From contig NC_012872.2 of NCBI RefSeq assembly GCF_000003195.3, positions 59,625,695 through 59,689,694 on the forward strand: a DNA stretch of 64,000 bases, given 5' to 3'. Numbering within the stretch: the stretch's first letter is position 1; every line of letters starts with the position of its first letter. Both the position numbers and the translations under genes were made by a program. Below the pieces are notes generated by a model. The model made no database searches and was not told the origin of the DNA. It worked only from the letters and a program-made list of their open reading frames with translations. This stretch comes from Sorghum bicolor. Lineage: Eukaryota > Streptophyta > Magnoliopsida > Poales > Poaceae. Below are positions 12,089-21,928 of the stretch, piece after piece.

Positions 12089-12332
12089 GAAGCTGTCGCA
12101 ACATATAAACAAGTACTAGAGGTGGAATGCTTAAGTTTTTCTTTGGCAATATATGGAAATATGTTGTGTAATCATGTGTTATAAGCCCTTGGCTTGGCAT
12201 TGACAATTAATGAGATGACTGTATGTACGTATATGTTAACCGTTACTTGGAAGAGCCCCAAGTTTGGACTGGATTTGTGATGCCTTAAAACTTTTTTACA
12301 AAAAAAAAGGGGGTATATAAACCGTTACTTGG

Positions 12333-12536
12333 AAATTGAATGAAGTTTGGCATTTCGTTGCCTGGTATATAAACTATAAACAATTGCACCCGTTGAGCCC
12401 CAAGGATTGGTTAGCAGTTCAGATTCCATGATTTAAATTGAATGAAGTTTGGCATTTCGTTGCCTGGTATATAAACTATAAACAATTGCACCCGTTGAGC
12501 CCCAAGGATTGGTTAGCAGTTCAGATTCCATGATTT
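12333..12536 (+). repeat. Perfect 102-bp tandem duplication downstream of SDE2
   Basis: Two adjacent copies (12333-12434 and 12435-12536) appear identical by eye, each containing CATTTCGTTGCCTGGTATAT and CACCCGTTGAGCCCCAAGG. It lies about 250 bp after the SDE2 stop, probably just past the 3' UTR. Confidence 0.85.
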
Positions 12537-13602
12537 AGGTAGGATTTCAGAACAGCCGAGAAGAATGTACAGGTGTTTTGATCTGAAGAGGCATACTATG
12601 CTCGAGTGAACTGCACGCTGAGCCTGTTTGGTCAGGCGGCTCGCTGTGAATTTTTTGCAATTTGGTTCTTTTTGAAAAAATTACAAATAATCCCCTATCA
12701 AAACCTTTTTTTGGGAATAGACCAAATTCTTAGTGTGTGTTAGTGATTGACGTTGTGCTATGTGGCACAGTGTAGTGCAGCTGACGCCGAGGTGGTGCCA
12801 CATCGGTCTACCCATTGGGCGCATTATCCTCTGGCAATTGAACCCACAAATCTCAGTGTGTATTTATTTGTAGCTGACCAAAGTATCCTACATGTTGATC
12901 TACACTGCACCGAGGTTTTGAGATGGCAATGGGCCTACAAAGGTTGGCGTGGGCTTAGGCTAAGTCGAGGCCCATAGATCGGTGCAGCCCGACTTATCAC
13001 CGAGGTGTGGGCAGTTAAGGCTCGTCGGGCCTCCCTTCTTCTTCCCTTTGCTCATTCTTTCCGCAACGCCGCTCTCTTTCTCTCCTCTTCCGCCCCTAGG
13101 AACCCTAACTCCAAATGGCACACTAGTGCACCTGAGATTTGGGCTTCGGACGCTTTCTCAAGGTAATGGTTGTTGCCCTACTCCAATTTGGCCATTTAGA
13201 TTTTGTTGCATTGCCTTATACTTGTCCAATCTTGGGTGTGGTGGTATGGTAAGGCTGTACATGTATTTGTGAAATGTATGGGTTAGGTTTGATTTGTTTA
13301 CCTATTTGTGGTATGCTATTAATGCTTCATTTTGTCTAGTTTTTGTTTATTTAAGTTATAGATGGTCATTTCATTTTAGTGTTGATTATGCTCTTTTGGT
13401 TATTAGTGTTAGTGCGTTGGGGATGCTGTTAGCAGTGTTTTTTTTTGTTAGAAGTGCATTAGTTTTGTTTGGAAAACTATTTTGGTTGCAGTGTATTGAA
13501 TATGGAATATGGAAGATCGAGTTACAATTATTTCTCTTTTTTTGACTTGGTATGTATGATTCGGTAATAATTTGAAATATATTTATTATGTGGTGGCTAT
13601 AG
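12537..13602. other. Gene-free stretch, probably 5' region of a Mutator-like remnant
   Basis: Mixed AT-rich sequence. 12960-13160 contains a CT-rich leader-like tract and CCTAGGAACCCTAAC. ORFs here are short and hydrophobic without recognisable domains. It precedes the transposase remnant at 13603, so it may be that element's leader and intron; this is inference. Confidence 0.35.
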
Positions 13603-13835
13603 ATGGATAAATTAGTGAGGTTGCATCACAGAGGACATGTTAGGACAAGATATAATAGTGTGAAATTTGGGGATATGAATAAGGATGTGTTAATTTTTTT
13701 TGAGTCACCCTCTTTGAGTCTGTGGACCAAGTGAAAGTAAGGTTAGGTTGGTCTGAAGGAGGCGTGCATGTTTATTTAAAAGGGATCATAGATGTTGGGT
13801 CGTCTCAGGGTCCACGTATGAAAGGGGTTGCTTAA
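13603..13835 (+). pseudogene. Mutator-like (MULE) transposase N-terminus, frameshifted remnant
   Basis: Frame one reads MDKLVRLHHRGHVRTRYNSV then KFGDMNKDVLIFFESPSLS. After a shift, another frame reads DQVKVRLGWSEGGVHVYLKG, then IIDVGSSQGPRMKGVA and stop. This order (FGDM/VLIF, then DLV.QV...GW, then the GRYDVG..S.MK-like block) resembles the N-terminal region of plant MuDR-type transposases. No catalytic domain follows, so it is a dead fragment. The assignment rests on pattern memory, not a search. Confidence 0.5.
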
Positions 13836-14814
13836 AATTATATGAGTTGCTTTAGGGTATATTACAAAATGGCAAACTACAAGTGAAACTATTCATAACG
13901 AAACAAATCACACAAAATAAACGTATCAAAAGTCAAACTATACCATATATTCCTCATACAGATCAACTAAACCAATGCAAGTAGTTAGAGCCGGCCAAAT
14001 TAGGGGAAGGCAAGGGGCATTACTTCGGAGATTCGTCCTCAGCCCAGACAGGCCACCCACTATGCCAAGAGAGAGTTACAGTTCGTGGGAGCGAAGAGGA
14101 GAGAGAGAGAACTTGCGGCGAAAAGAAAATTTTAGAGAAAACCGACAATGAAGAGAGGGGCCATGCGACTTAACTACCTAGACCATGGCACACAGTCAGC
14201 CAGCGCCGAGGTCCGGCCATCGGCGTTAACTAAGGCCACACCCAGAGCAGCGGGACCTAGTGTCATAGCAAATTCAACGAGTGCAATCAATAGTGACTTG
14301 CCGCTGTATCGGCATCAATTGACAATGCGCCGAGCCTCACACGACGGCGTAGTTTTGTATGACTCCGTCCTTTTGGTGTATTCCCGAAAAAGGTTTCGAT
14401 AGGGAATTATCTATAATAAAAATTTTGAAAAGGATCAAACTGTAAAAATTTCACCTAGCGTCGAGCTTAGGAAAGGAAGTGGTTTAGTAGGCAAAGCAAC
14501 GAGCCGGTCTTACTAGTGCATCAGAACTAGAGCTGCTCGACAGGAGCCCTGCCGTTTGCCGAGGCAGCGGCCCTTAAACTCTATAAAATATTTTGATTAT
14601 CTTACAGTGTTTGAAAAAATGAGAGCCATTCATCTAGGGATGAAGCTATGTTCTAAACTGTGAGTGCCCATGAATCCGCAAAAAACTGAAAAACCACTAT
14701 TAGGAATAAATTTTCATCATGGTTGTGGATCAAATTTTCGCACCTATAAGAGAAAGGCACCCCCTCTAACTTGCTCTAACTTCACCACTGCATTCATCCA
14801 ATGAGATCTAATAG
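13836..14814. other. Gene-free stretch, nothing recognised
   Basis: Unique-looking sequence with one 84-aa ORF (14148-14402) lacking any known domain. The region 13980-14350 is GC-richer and could be an old element or gene relic, but no similarity was recognised. Confidence 0.4.
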
Positions 14815-16018
14815 TAAAAAATAATGTCAAAACTGATTCTACTATTTTTGTTCCATGTTATATTCATATATGAAATGGCAAATGGGACTGCCTAGGAAAT
14901 TAATGGGTAATCACCTTATGTAGATATCATTGGCCCTCAAACACTCTATCGAGCACTTGTCATCAATTTTTACCAATTTGTTCTTATTTAATATTCATTT
15001 GAGGTCACAAAAGCGATGGCCTTTGAAAATTAATGTGGAGTTAGCCTAATGTAGTACTCCCCACATCCCAAATTGTAAGTCATTCCAAAAATTTTGGAGA
15101 GTCAAACTTTTCAAAGTTTGACCAAATTTATATGATAAAATAATAATTATTATGATACCAACTAAATATCATTAGATTCTTCCTTAATTTTATTTTCATA
15201 GTATACTCACTTTACGTTACAAATCTTAGTATTTTACTCTATAATTTTGGTCAAACGTGAAAATACTTTGACTCTCCAAGATTCTTAGAATGACTTACAA
15301 TTTGGGATCGAGGGAGTAGATAACATTAGCTCTCCAATAGTCTAATACTCTGACAAACACTTAGTTGTCTCTTTCTGCCAATTTTGTTCTATTTTTATAT
15401 TCATTTGAAGTGGCATATGGGATTGGCTTGGAAATCAATGGGCAAGCAGCATGAGAGGTCCATACTTCCATACATGTGAAATGTAATGTGCAACAATGAT
15501 AATTCTCAGACACACACTATCAGCACACTTTGCCTGCCACTCAGTCCACATGCTTCATTCCATTTTCTTTATACACACTTGTAAATCTGTTTGACTTGTA
15601 TTGTGGTAATATGTCCATATCCTACTTGTTTGTTTGAGCACAGTTCACCTTTTTCCATATGAACTCGCTCTTGGTTTTTGTTTGATTTTTTTTCTTGGTA
15701 TTATATATGATCAAATAAGGGACTGGGTTTTTGTTTGATCATTGTTTTCCTTCTCTGTATGAACTTAGGGTATATATCAAGAATGTTGCTTTCTGATGTC
15801 CTGGTCTCAATGTTTATAGGTGCTTCGTCTGGGGAAGCAAAAAATAGAGCTGCAATCCCATGGATTAAAATTAAAGTGTGGTGGAACTTTACGAGAGCGA
15901 ACTGTCCGACTGTTCCTTCTGAAGACAACTCGGGTAAGTTACGAAAGAAGTTGCTCGCAAAGGCTACTACTGGGGGACAAAGTGAGAAGCTGAAGCAGCA
16001 CATAAACAAGTACTAGAG
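14815..16018 (+). pseudogene. Truncated duplicate of SDE2 intron 2 plus exon 3
   Basis: This segment parallels 11140-12121 of SDE2: the intron repeats, the CAACAATGAT...ACACACTATCAGCACAC tract, and an exon-3 copy from 15820 after TTTATAG. Relative to the functional exon the copy carries a 6-bp insertion (extra ATTAAA-type hexamer after GGATTAAA) and a 4-bp loss after AAGACAACTC that shifts the frame. Similarity extends into the 3' UTR (CATAAACAAGTACTAGAG) and then stops. Exons 1-2 and the promoter are absent. Because the intron is retained, it arose by DNA duplication, not retroposition. Confidence 0.85.
15055..15318. repeat. Stowaway-like MITE inserted in the SDE2 pseudogene copy
   Basis: Inverted ends TACTCCCCACATCCCAAATT and AATTTGGGATCGAGGGAGTA, about 264 bp. 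The corresponding place in SDE2 intron 2 (near 11355) has no element. Close relatives lie at 29954-30202 and 58375-58638. Confidence 0.8.
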
Positions 16019-16706
16019 CAAAATAAAAACACACAACTAGATAACATAACTTGCAAATTTTGTGAAAGAGTAAGCACATCAGTTATGGCATGAACATATA
16101 TGCAATAAAGTAGTAAAATTTAACATGACACTAAGCATGTTTATAATGAATTCCCACACCAGTAATTCTTAAAGAGTTAAAGCATGCTCATTTGCTCTAG
16201 TATTTTCACAAGCATAACAACAACTTTGATTTGTTTGGTTCAAGTAAACCCAAGCTTGTTTTCTCTTAACTTTGTGTTGGGATCCATATTCATCACTTTC
16301 TCTCGAATGGTGGCCTCATGTGCCATGATTGCTGTTATTTTTTCGACATTCTTAGTCACACCCTTCAAGATCACACCTTGGACTTCATTTAACATGTCCA
16401 AAAGCTGACCACTTGATACATTCTCCTCCCCCTTCTAGCCTCTATCTTTTTGCAACAACATATACAACATCAAATTAGTTTCATTAACTCCACAATGAAG
16501 TATGTATGTCTTAATAGTGCATCTTTTTGGTGCAAAGTTAGAGAAGTTTGACTTAGGACATAACTAAAATGATCTACATATTTGGTTAATTGATTTTTTT
16601 ATTTGTATTAAACACATATTTAAAAAAATATCTTTATAGTAGATAGATCTTGACCGGAACTGTGACAAACGGATCTAGTGCCTACAAACTCTTTTGTAAG
16701 GTCCGG
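16019..16706. other. Gene-free stretch, nothing firmly recognised
   Basis: AT-rich. On the minus strand 16246-16436 is an open, start-less frame (reads QLLDMLNEVQGVILKGVTKN) with a coil-like composition; no family was recognised and it ends in stops on both sides. Confidence 0.35.
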
Positions 16707-16903
16707 TCATTGGCTTATCAAATTCTCTATCGAGCCGTGAAAAAGATTAAACAAAAGACAGAAATAAATTCACTATTAGTTTTACGTCAAGCAATACGTA
16801 GAGTAACTTCTAATATAAAAGTAAGTACAAGACATAATAAAAAAGAATCAACACAGAAAGTTCCGATTGAAATAGCAAGGAAGAGCACTTACGTTCGGCA
16901 TGG
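16707..16903 (+). other. Nuclear insertion of plastid DNA: fragment of rps7
   Basis: The plus strand reads [19 protein letters not shown], then [12 protein letters not shown], then KVPIEIA and a degraded GRALAIRW block. This matches the order and residues of plastid ribosomal protein S7. It is internal to the gene, has no start, and has diverged (for example the block after PIEIA), so it is a NUPT relic and not a functional gene. Flanks are not plastid-like. Confidence 0.8.
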
Positions 16904-17207
16904 ATGTCAGGAATCTCCACGTTTCACTTTTACTATTTCGCTGTCAGTTGTCACTCTCTGTTCTAGCTTGTCTGAAACGGTCAAGATCTCAAGGATAAGG
17001 TCACGTTGCTCTCTTAAGTTTGATCACGATAAAAACTTTTGAACCGGTCTACACTTGTTGTGACGGCCTCATTAGTGGCTTCAACGACAACGAGGGACTA
17101 CTTACTAATTTGAAGTTAGTACCAATTATCCTCGCCATATATGAGCTATTTTGAGTGTGTCCGTTGCTCCTGCTCCTGCCGTTCGAAAACAGGCCGACAA
17201 AGTGGAT
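16904..17207. other. Gene-free stretch, nothing recognised
   Basis: Non-repetitive sequence between the rps7 relic and the LINE 3' end. GGTCCGGTC before and GACCGGTC after the rps7 fragment hint at an inverted pair, but this was not resolved. Confidence 0.3.
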
Positions 17208-17514
17208 TATTTTTTTTAAGATCCGGTTACCCGGCATATATACTAATAAGAAGGATAGAGTTTGCAACATTCGTACGAGGAGCGCGTCCCCCGCACGATA
17301 GACCGTCGAGCGGGGCCTAGCTACAAAAGTTAATTACTCCCAACATTAGAAACTACAAAAAGGGGGGCAAGAGCTCTTCCTCCAGCGCTCGCCCAGAGGG
17401 ATGCCTCATCCTTAATCTGAGCCACAGTCTGCTCAACATTGCTTTCCGTCCCTTGGAAAACCGACACATTCCTCCACTTCCATACACTATGGGAGAGGCA
17501 AAATTTCCCGAGTG

Positions 17515-17935
17515 TCGCAGGCTTCCCCGAGTGTCAAAAATCGGGCACTCGGGAAAGCCATTCTTCCCCGAGTGTTGCACTCGGGGAAGAATTGCACTCG
17601 GGGAAGAGAGGCTTCCCCGAGTGCCGAAGTGTACTTGGCACTCGGGGAAGAGCGACACTCGGGGAAGACCCTCTTCCCCGAGCGCAACACTCGGGAAAGA
17701 GCCACACACAGAAAAGAAAAGTGTTACTTGACGGCCAAACCCACCGGCGCCGTTACAACTAAAAATAAAAAAAATCTTCCCTGAGTGCCTTGCCTAACAC
17801 TCGGGGAAGACGCCCTTTCTAGAGTGCCAAGACATGGCTCTCGGGGAAGAGGTCGGCTTCCCCGAGTGCCGTGGGATTAACACTCGGAGAAGGGTCTCTT
17901 CCCCGAGAGCCAAGGAAGACACTCGGGGAAGAATT
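17515..17935. repeat. Left subterminal repeat array of the CACTA element
   Basis: About a dozen direct and inverted copies of a 12-14 bp CTTCCCCGAGTG(C/T) motif, some paired as small hairpins (for example around 17570-17590). The array repeats at the right end (20645-20995). ORFs read through it are repeat artefacts. Confidence 0.85.
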
Positions 17936-18599
17936 TTTATTTTTTCTTTTTTTGGCCCTTTTTTTTTGAGGTCTTACCACATTATTTAAAACTTCTTGTT
18001 CAAATTTGGGGAAATTTTAACTTTTTTTAGTATATTTCATTAGTTTTTTTCGTTTCGTTGATTTTTTTCCATACTTCAATTTTGAACTGCAGGTGCATGA
18101 AATAATAGAATTTTTTTATTCTAAAAATTATATTCATGATATTTGATGTATGTTGAGACCATATCTAGGAGCTCATATGAAATGTCGAGCATCTGGTTGT
18201 CGTAACATGATGAATAACATGTAGAAAAAGTGTTTTTAAATTATATAAAATGCGAATAAAGTCCGAAAATCACGAAACTTGTCTCGGTGTCATGTTATTG
18301 TATATAGAGTCTATGGTAAAAAATTGAGAAGGTTTCGAACAAGTTGCAATGTCGGATGGCTAAAACTCATATATCTCCACATGTGATCACTTGTGATCAC
18401 TTGTGGAGATGTTTGAGTTTTAGGTATTCGATATCGTAATTTACTCGAAACTTTCTCAATTTTTTATCATAGCCTCTACATTTGATAACACGACGCCCCG
18501 ACAAGTTTCGTGTTTTTCGGAATTTTACCAAGTCCGTGGCACTCGATAAAAAAAAATAGAAAAAAAAAGAAAATTTCTTTCACGAGTGTGGCCAGGCCT

Positions 18600-19080
18600 A
18601 ATTAGGCCCAACCAGCCCATCCCGGCCCCACCCCGAACCCTATTTCCCCGCGGCGCCCCACCCTGCCCCGCCCCAGCTGCGTCGCCGCCGCCGCCAAGCA
18701 CCGCCCGCTCGCGCGCCTCCCTGCTGCAAGCGGCCGTCTCCCTCCGTCTCCAACGCCCTCCCTCGACCTTGGCGGCAAGCGGCCGGACCTCACTGCTGCC
18801 GTCTCCCTCCGTCTCCAACGCCCTCCCGCGACCCGCGCCGCCGTCTTCTCCGTCCACAGCGGATTCCTTCCCTGCCCCTTCACCCGATTCCACTGCCTCC
18901 TCCCTGCAGCACAAGATCCGCCTGGATCCCCACCGACGTCGCCCGCTGCCGCCTCCCTCCGCCCACTGCTCGACCGGCGCCGCTCCGTCCGGCCACGGCT
19001 CGCCCGGCACCGTCCGCTGCCACCTCCGTCCGGCCACATCTCGCCCGGCACATTTCGGCTGCCTTCTCTCACTCAGGTAT
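18600..19080. other. GC-rich cargo block inside the CACTA element
   Basis: Strongly GC- and C-rich with open frames on both strands (Pro/Ser/Ala-rich on plus, Gly/Arg-rich on minus) and short internal repeats (CGTCTCCCTCCGTCTCCAAC). It looks like a captured promoter or first exon, but no protein family was recognised. It could equally be element-specific sequence. Confidence 0.4.
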
Positions 19081-19950
19081 TGCAATTTTCTTGTTTTACT
19101 AGCAAGTTGCAATAGATATTCTGATGCCGTAGATTGTGGTGTCTGGAATGTTGCAGTAGAAATAGGAGTACAAATATTGCAGTAGAATGTCAGAGGTGTA
19201 AAGGTCATTTCACATCCAGGACAGACAATCTACCTGAAATAATAGGGACAGCCAAACACCCAGCTTATTCAGACATCATATTCTCCAGATCGCGGCTTAT
19301 CAGATAATCCTGCTCATTAGATACGCGAGTCTCAGAAAGGGCCTAAAGCGAGGTTGGGATTCAAGAACACCCATTTGTTAAATCTCAGTGTGAAGGCCAC
19401 AGCTGCTGGTTACATCCCTAGATCTGGAGTTGTTTCTTGTGTAAAATTCTTCAATCTAAATTATAGATTGAAACCAAGCTTTATTTGTTGCACGCTGATT
19501 TGTTGTCACATTATTTGGCCCTGTCTGTTATCTCAACAGCCATGTCGAAATGTGTGTGCTCTAGTTGACTGCAGGGCCAAGGGTGCTTTTCCCCCTTCCG
19601 TTGGTTTGGTTCTGAGCCTTGAAATCTCTCATGTCTCACCTAGAGGAAGAGCAAGCAATTGATGGACATTGGTAGCCAGTGAAGTCTAGCAGATCACACA
19701 TAACATCGAACTGTCGGTTTTTAGCGTTGGACTGAAACATCAAACTTATTTTTTTTATTGTTCCATTTCCATTTTTCATTTCTCATCAGAGTTTTTAGCA
19801 TCTGGTTCAAATAGTATGTGAGAGAACTTTTTTGGGCATTCATTTCACGTATTATGCATAGCATCGTGACCATATCCAACTGTATGGTGAAAATCCAATG
19901 TTTACTTTTGCAGCATAGGATATATTCTACTTTTCAGTTATACATACAGG

Positions 19951-20096
19951 AAGGGTCATCAGTTGCCAAAAAGAAAGAGAGGAAAATGTTATCCCATGCC
20001 AAGGTTGTTGGTACAACATGTGATGTTTGTAAACCTGAAGATGTGAAGACATTAGTGAAGTTTTCTATTAATGAGCCTGGCTCAGTTGACATTTGG
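19951..20096 (+). pseudogene. Captured exon resembling chlorophyll b reductase NYC1
   Basis: After a CAG acceptor the plus strand reads SSVAKKKERKMLSHAKVVGT, then CDVCKPEDVKTLVKF, then GSVDIW and GTAG, a possible donor. This pattern (AKKK.R..L.HAKVVGT.CDVCKPEDVK, D..GSIDIW) is that of the short-chain dehydrogenase NYC1, just before its NNAG motif. No NNAG, YxxxK or transmembrane part follows. It lies inside the CACTA element, so it is a transduplicated fragment. Identification is from memory of the family. Confidence 0.65.
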
Positions 20097-20644
20097 GTAG
20101 GTAATTTGTTACTGTTTTCTAGCTTAAATCTTTATCTTATTTGGACTTTGGTCTACCTTTTGTTTCCACTAAACTGAATAGCTAGTCAAAGTTGGATTAT
20201 ACTGAACATGGACTACAAAGTTTATAATCTTTACATCAGTTGTGATATTCTGTTGTGTCCGTTTTTTATGTTTGTATCATTGATCAGATGATCTGGCTTA
20301 ACCATGCTATCTTATTTCCTTCTTTTTAATTTATTCTGATCTATTTCATGTTGTTACAGACCGTCACTGGGATCGCAAGCTGGGGCGTCCCAACCCTCGC
20401 TGGCATCACACACTGGACCATCGCCGTGAGCCGCCTTCTAAGTCGTTTTTATGTATTGAACTTGTGAACTTGGAATAATGTGTACTTTTGAATGTGTGAT
20501 TTGTAATATATTGTGGATTTCATACAAATTTGGTCGTTTGTGATATATAAATGTGGTTTGTGATATATTACTGTTGATTTGTGGTTTATATATATATATA
20601 TATTCACATGGAAAAGCAAAAAACAAAAAAAAAGATTTTCAGAG

Positions 20645-20995
20645 TGGCTTCCCCGAGTGTATGGGCTGCAGCACTCGGGGAAGAGGGTGTCTTCCCCGAG
20701 TGCCTGGGCTGCGGCGCTCGGGGAAGAGGGTTTCCCCGAGTGTTGCACTCGGAGAAGAATTTTTTTTAAAAAAAGAAGGAAATGACGCCGGCTGGTCACC
20801 AACGGCGTCAATTCTTCCCCGAGTGCTAGCACAGCTCTCGGAAAAGCTTTCCCCGAGTGCAAGGTTTTTGGCTCTCGGGGAAGACGTCTTTCTCGTGAAG
20901 AGGTAGCCGGGAAGCCTTTCCCGAGTGCATCTGGGCCTTTCCCGAGTGCATCTGGGCCTTCCTCGAGTGCATTTGGCACTAGAGGAAGCCAGTGC
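20645..20995. repeat. Right subterminal repeat array of the CACTA element
   Basis: Repeated CTTCCCCGAGTG/CACTCGGGGAAG motifs in both orientations, ending with decayed copies (CTTTCCCGAGTGCATCTGGG twice in tandem at about 20917-20960). Mirrors the left array. Confidence 0.85.
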
Positions 20996-21555
20996 CTCCC
21001 GTAGTGATAGGCACTAGAGTGTGAGGATCGCCAGGCTATGCTCCAATGCCCCACCACTCCCACCACCCCCCCCCTCCCTCGCTGGATTCATGTGTACGAA
21101 CCAATCTTCGATCGTCGGCAGGTCAATCCACTGAGATGGTTCCAGACTGCTGCAGTTGCTCCAGTTTGCTACTTGCCTCCAAACTGCTTTGGAGAATGGG
21201 CATTCCATAAATAAGTGCCATGCTGTCTCCAGGTTCCTTATGCATAATCCACAAAAGTAGTTGTTTTCCCATCCCCGTGACCGTAGTCGTGCGGCTGTCC
21301 ATAGACGATTCCGTAGCAGTAGCCAGAGGAAGAATTTGCATTTAGGTGGAATCCATGTCTTCCATATCAGCTTACAGAAGTTGGACTGTATATTGCCAAA
21401 AAACTGTGCGGCATAGGCCGAACGAGCTGAGTACCTCCCGGACGCCTCAAGTGCCCAACAGATTTGATCATCCTTATCCACACACAAAAAAACGAGCTAC
21501 ATTGCACGTTGGCTAAAAAAAGGGAAAAGGGGTCACAGACTGGATACGTGCTGGG

Positions 21556-21816
21556 TGTTGTGAAACGATGTCTCCTCTGAAGAGACACCTCTTCATCATC
21601 TAATCGGTGATCTCATCTGGTGATAGGATTAGCAGTTAGCCTAGCAGTTAGCATGCCATCCGAAGGGGCATGTCCTTTGGCCAAGAGCAGTTGCTCTTCC
21701 TGTACTCAAACACCAAGGAGTCACGTCCGTACGACGTGATCTCTCACTTGTATATAATCTAACAAGATCAATGAAAGCAGCAGTTGTTCACTGTTCATTT
21801 ACATTCACTCTTAACA
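21556..21816 (+). repeat. 5' LTR of the copia element
   Basis: Contains a TATA-like TATATAATC (about 21750) near the TSS-like region and ends ATTCACTCTTAACA. Directly repeated at 26084-26344. Confidence 0.9.
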
Positions 21817-21928
21817 CGTTATCAGACACGTTGCTCTACGAGAACAGACAGAGGAACAGAAAGACGACGCCCAAACAGAGGCATTTACATGTCTCTGAAC
21901 CCCCATCGTTTCTACGGGGGTCGATCTG

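Larger units (their letters stand above)
17485..21006. mobile_element. Non-autonomous CACTA (En/Spm) transposon, 3522 bp
   Basis: Begins CACTATGGGAGAGGC and ends GCCTCCCGTAGTG, i.e. inverted CACTAYGGGAGGC termini, flanked by the 3-bp target duplication ATA (17482-17484 and 21007-21009). Both ends carry many CTTCCCCGAGTG / CACTCGGGGAAG subterminal repeats in both orientations, where CACTA transposase is expected to bind. No transposase ORF is visible. The interior holds a GC-rich block (18600-19080) and a fragment resembling NYC1. It sits inside a LINE. Confidence 0.92.
17208..21555 (-). mobile_element. LINE (non-LTR retrotransposon) 3' fragment, split by a CACTA element
   Basis: On the minus strand 21487-21014 encodes SGRYSARSAY, WIPPKCKFFLWLLLRNRLWT and the zinc-binding C.LC...ETAWHLFMEC, the zf-RVT region at the end of plant LINE ORF2. 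The reading continues across the CACTA element at 17484 (LWKWRNVSVFQG, VAQIKDEASLWASAGGRAL). The 3' UTR ends in a short A-run (T-run 17208-17217 on plus). Joining the two halves gives ...LAILTL-stop-CLWKWRN; other plant LINEs usually have Trp where the TAG lies. The reverse transcriptase and 5' end are absent, so it is truncated and dead. Confidence 0.75.

Noticed and set aside
15735..16016. 93-aa ORF as an independent small gene
   Set aside because: It is an alternate-frame reading of the duplicated, frameshifted SDE2 exon 3.
16650..17042. 130-aa ORF as a nuclear gene for ribosomal protein S7
   Set aside because: Only an internal part matches plastid rps7, with no start or transit peptide and unrelated flanks; it is a NUPT.
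17515..17935. CRISPR-like regularly spaced repeats (CTTCCCCGAGTG)
   Set aside because: The repeats are in both orientations with irregular spacing, recur at both ends of a CACTA element, and the DNA is a plant nuclear genome. They are subterminal transposase-binding repeats.
18525..19208. 227-aa minus and 199-aa plus ORFs
   Set aside because: Overlapping open frames on both strands of a GC-rich block within a transposon; no conserved motif in either.
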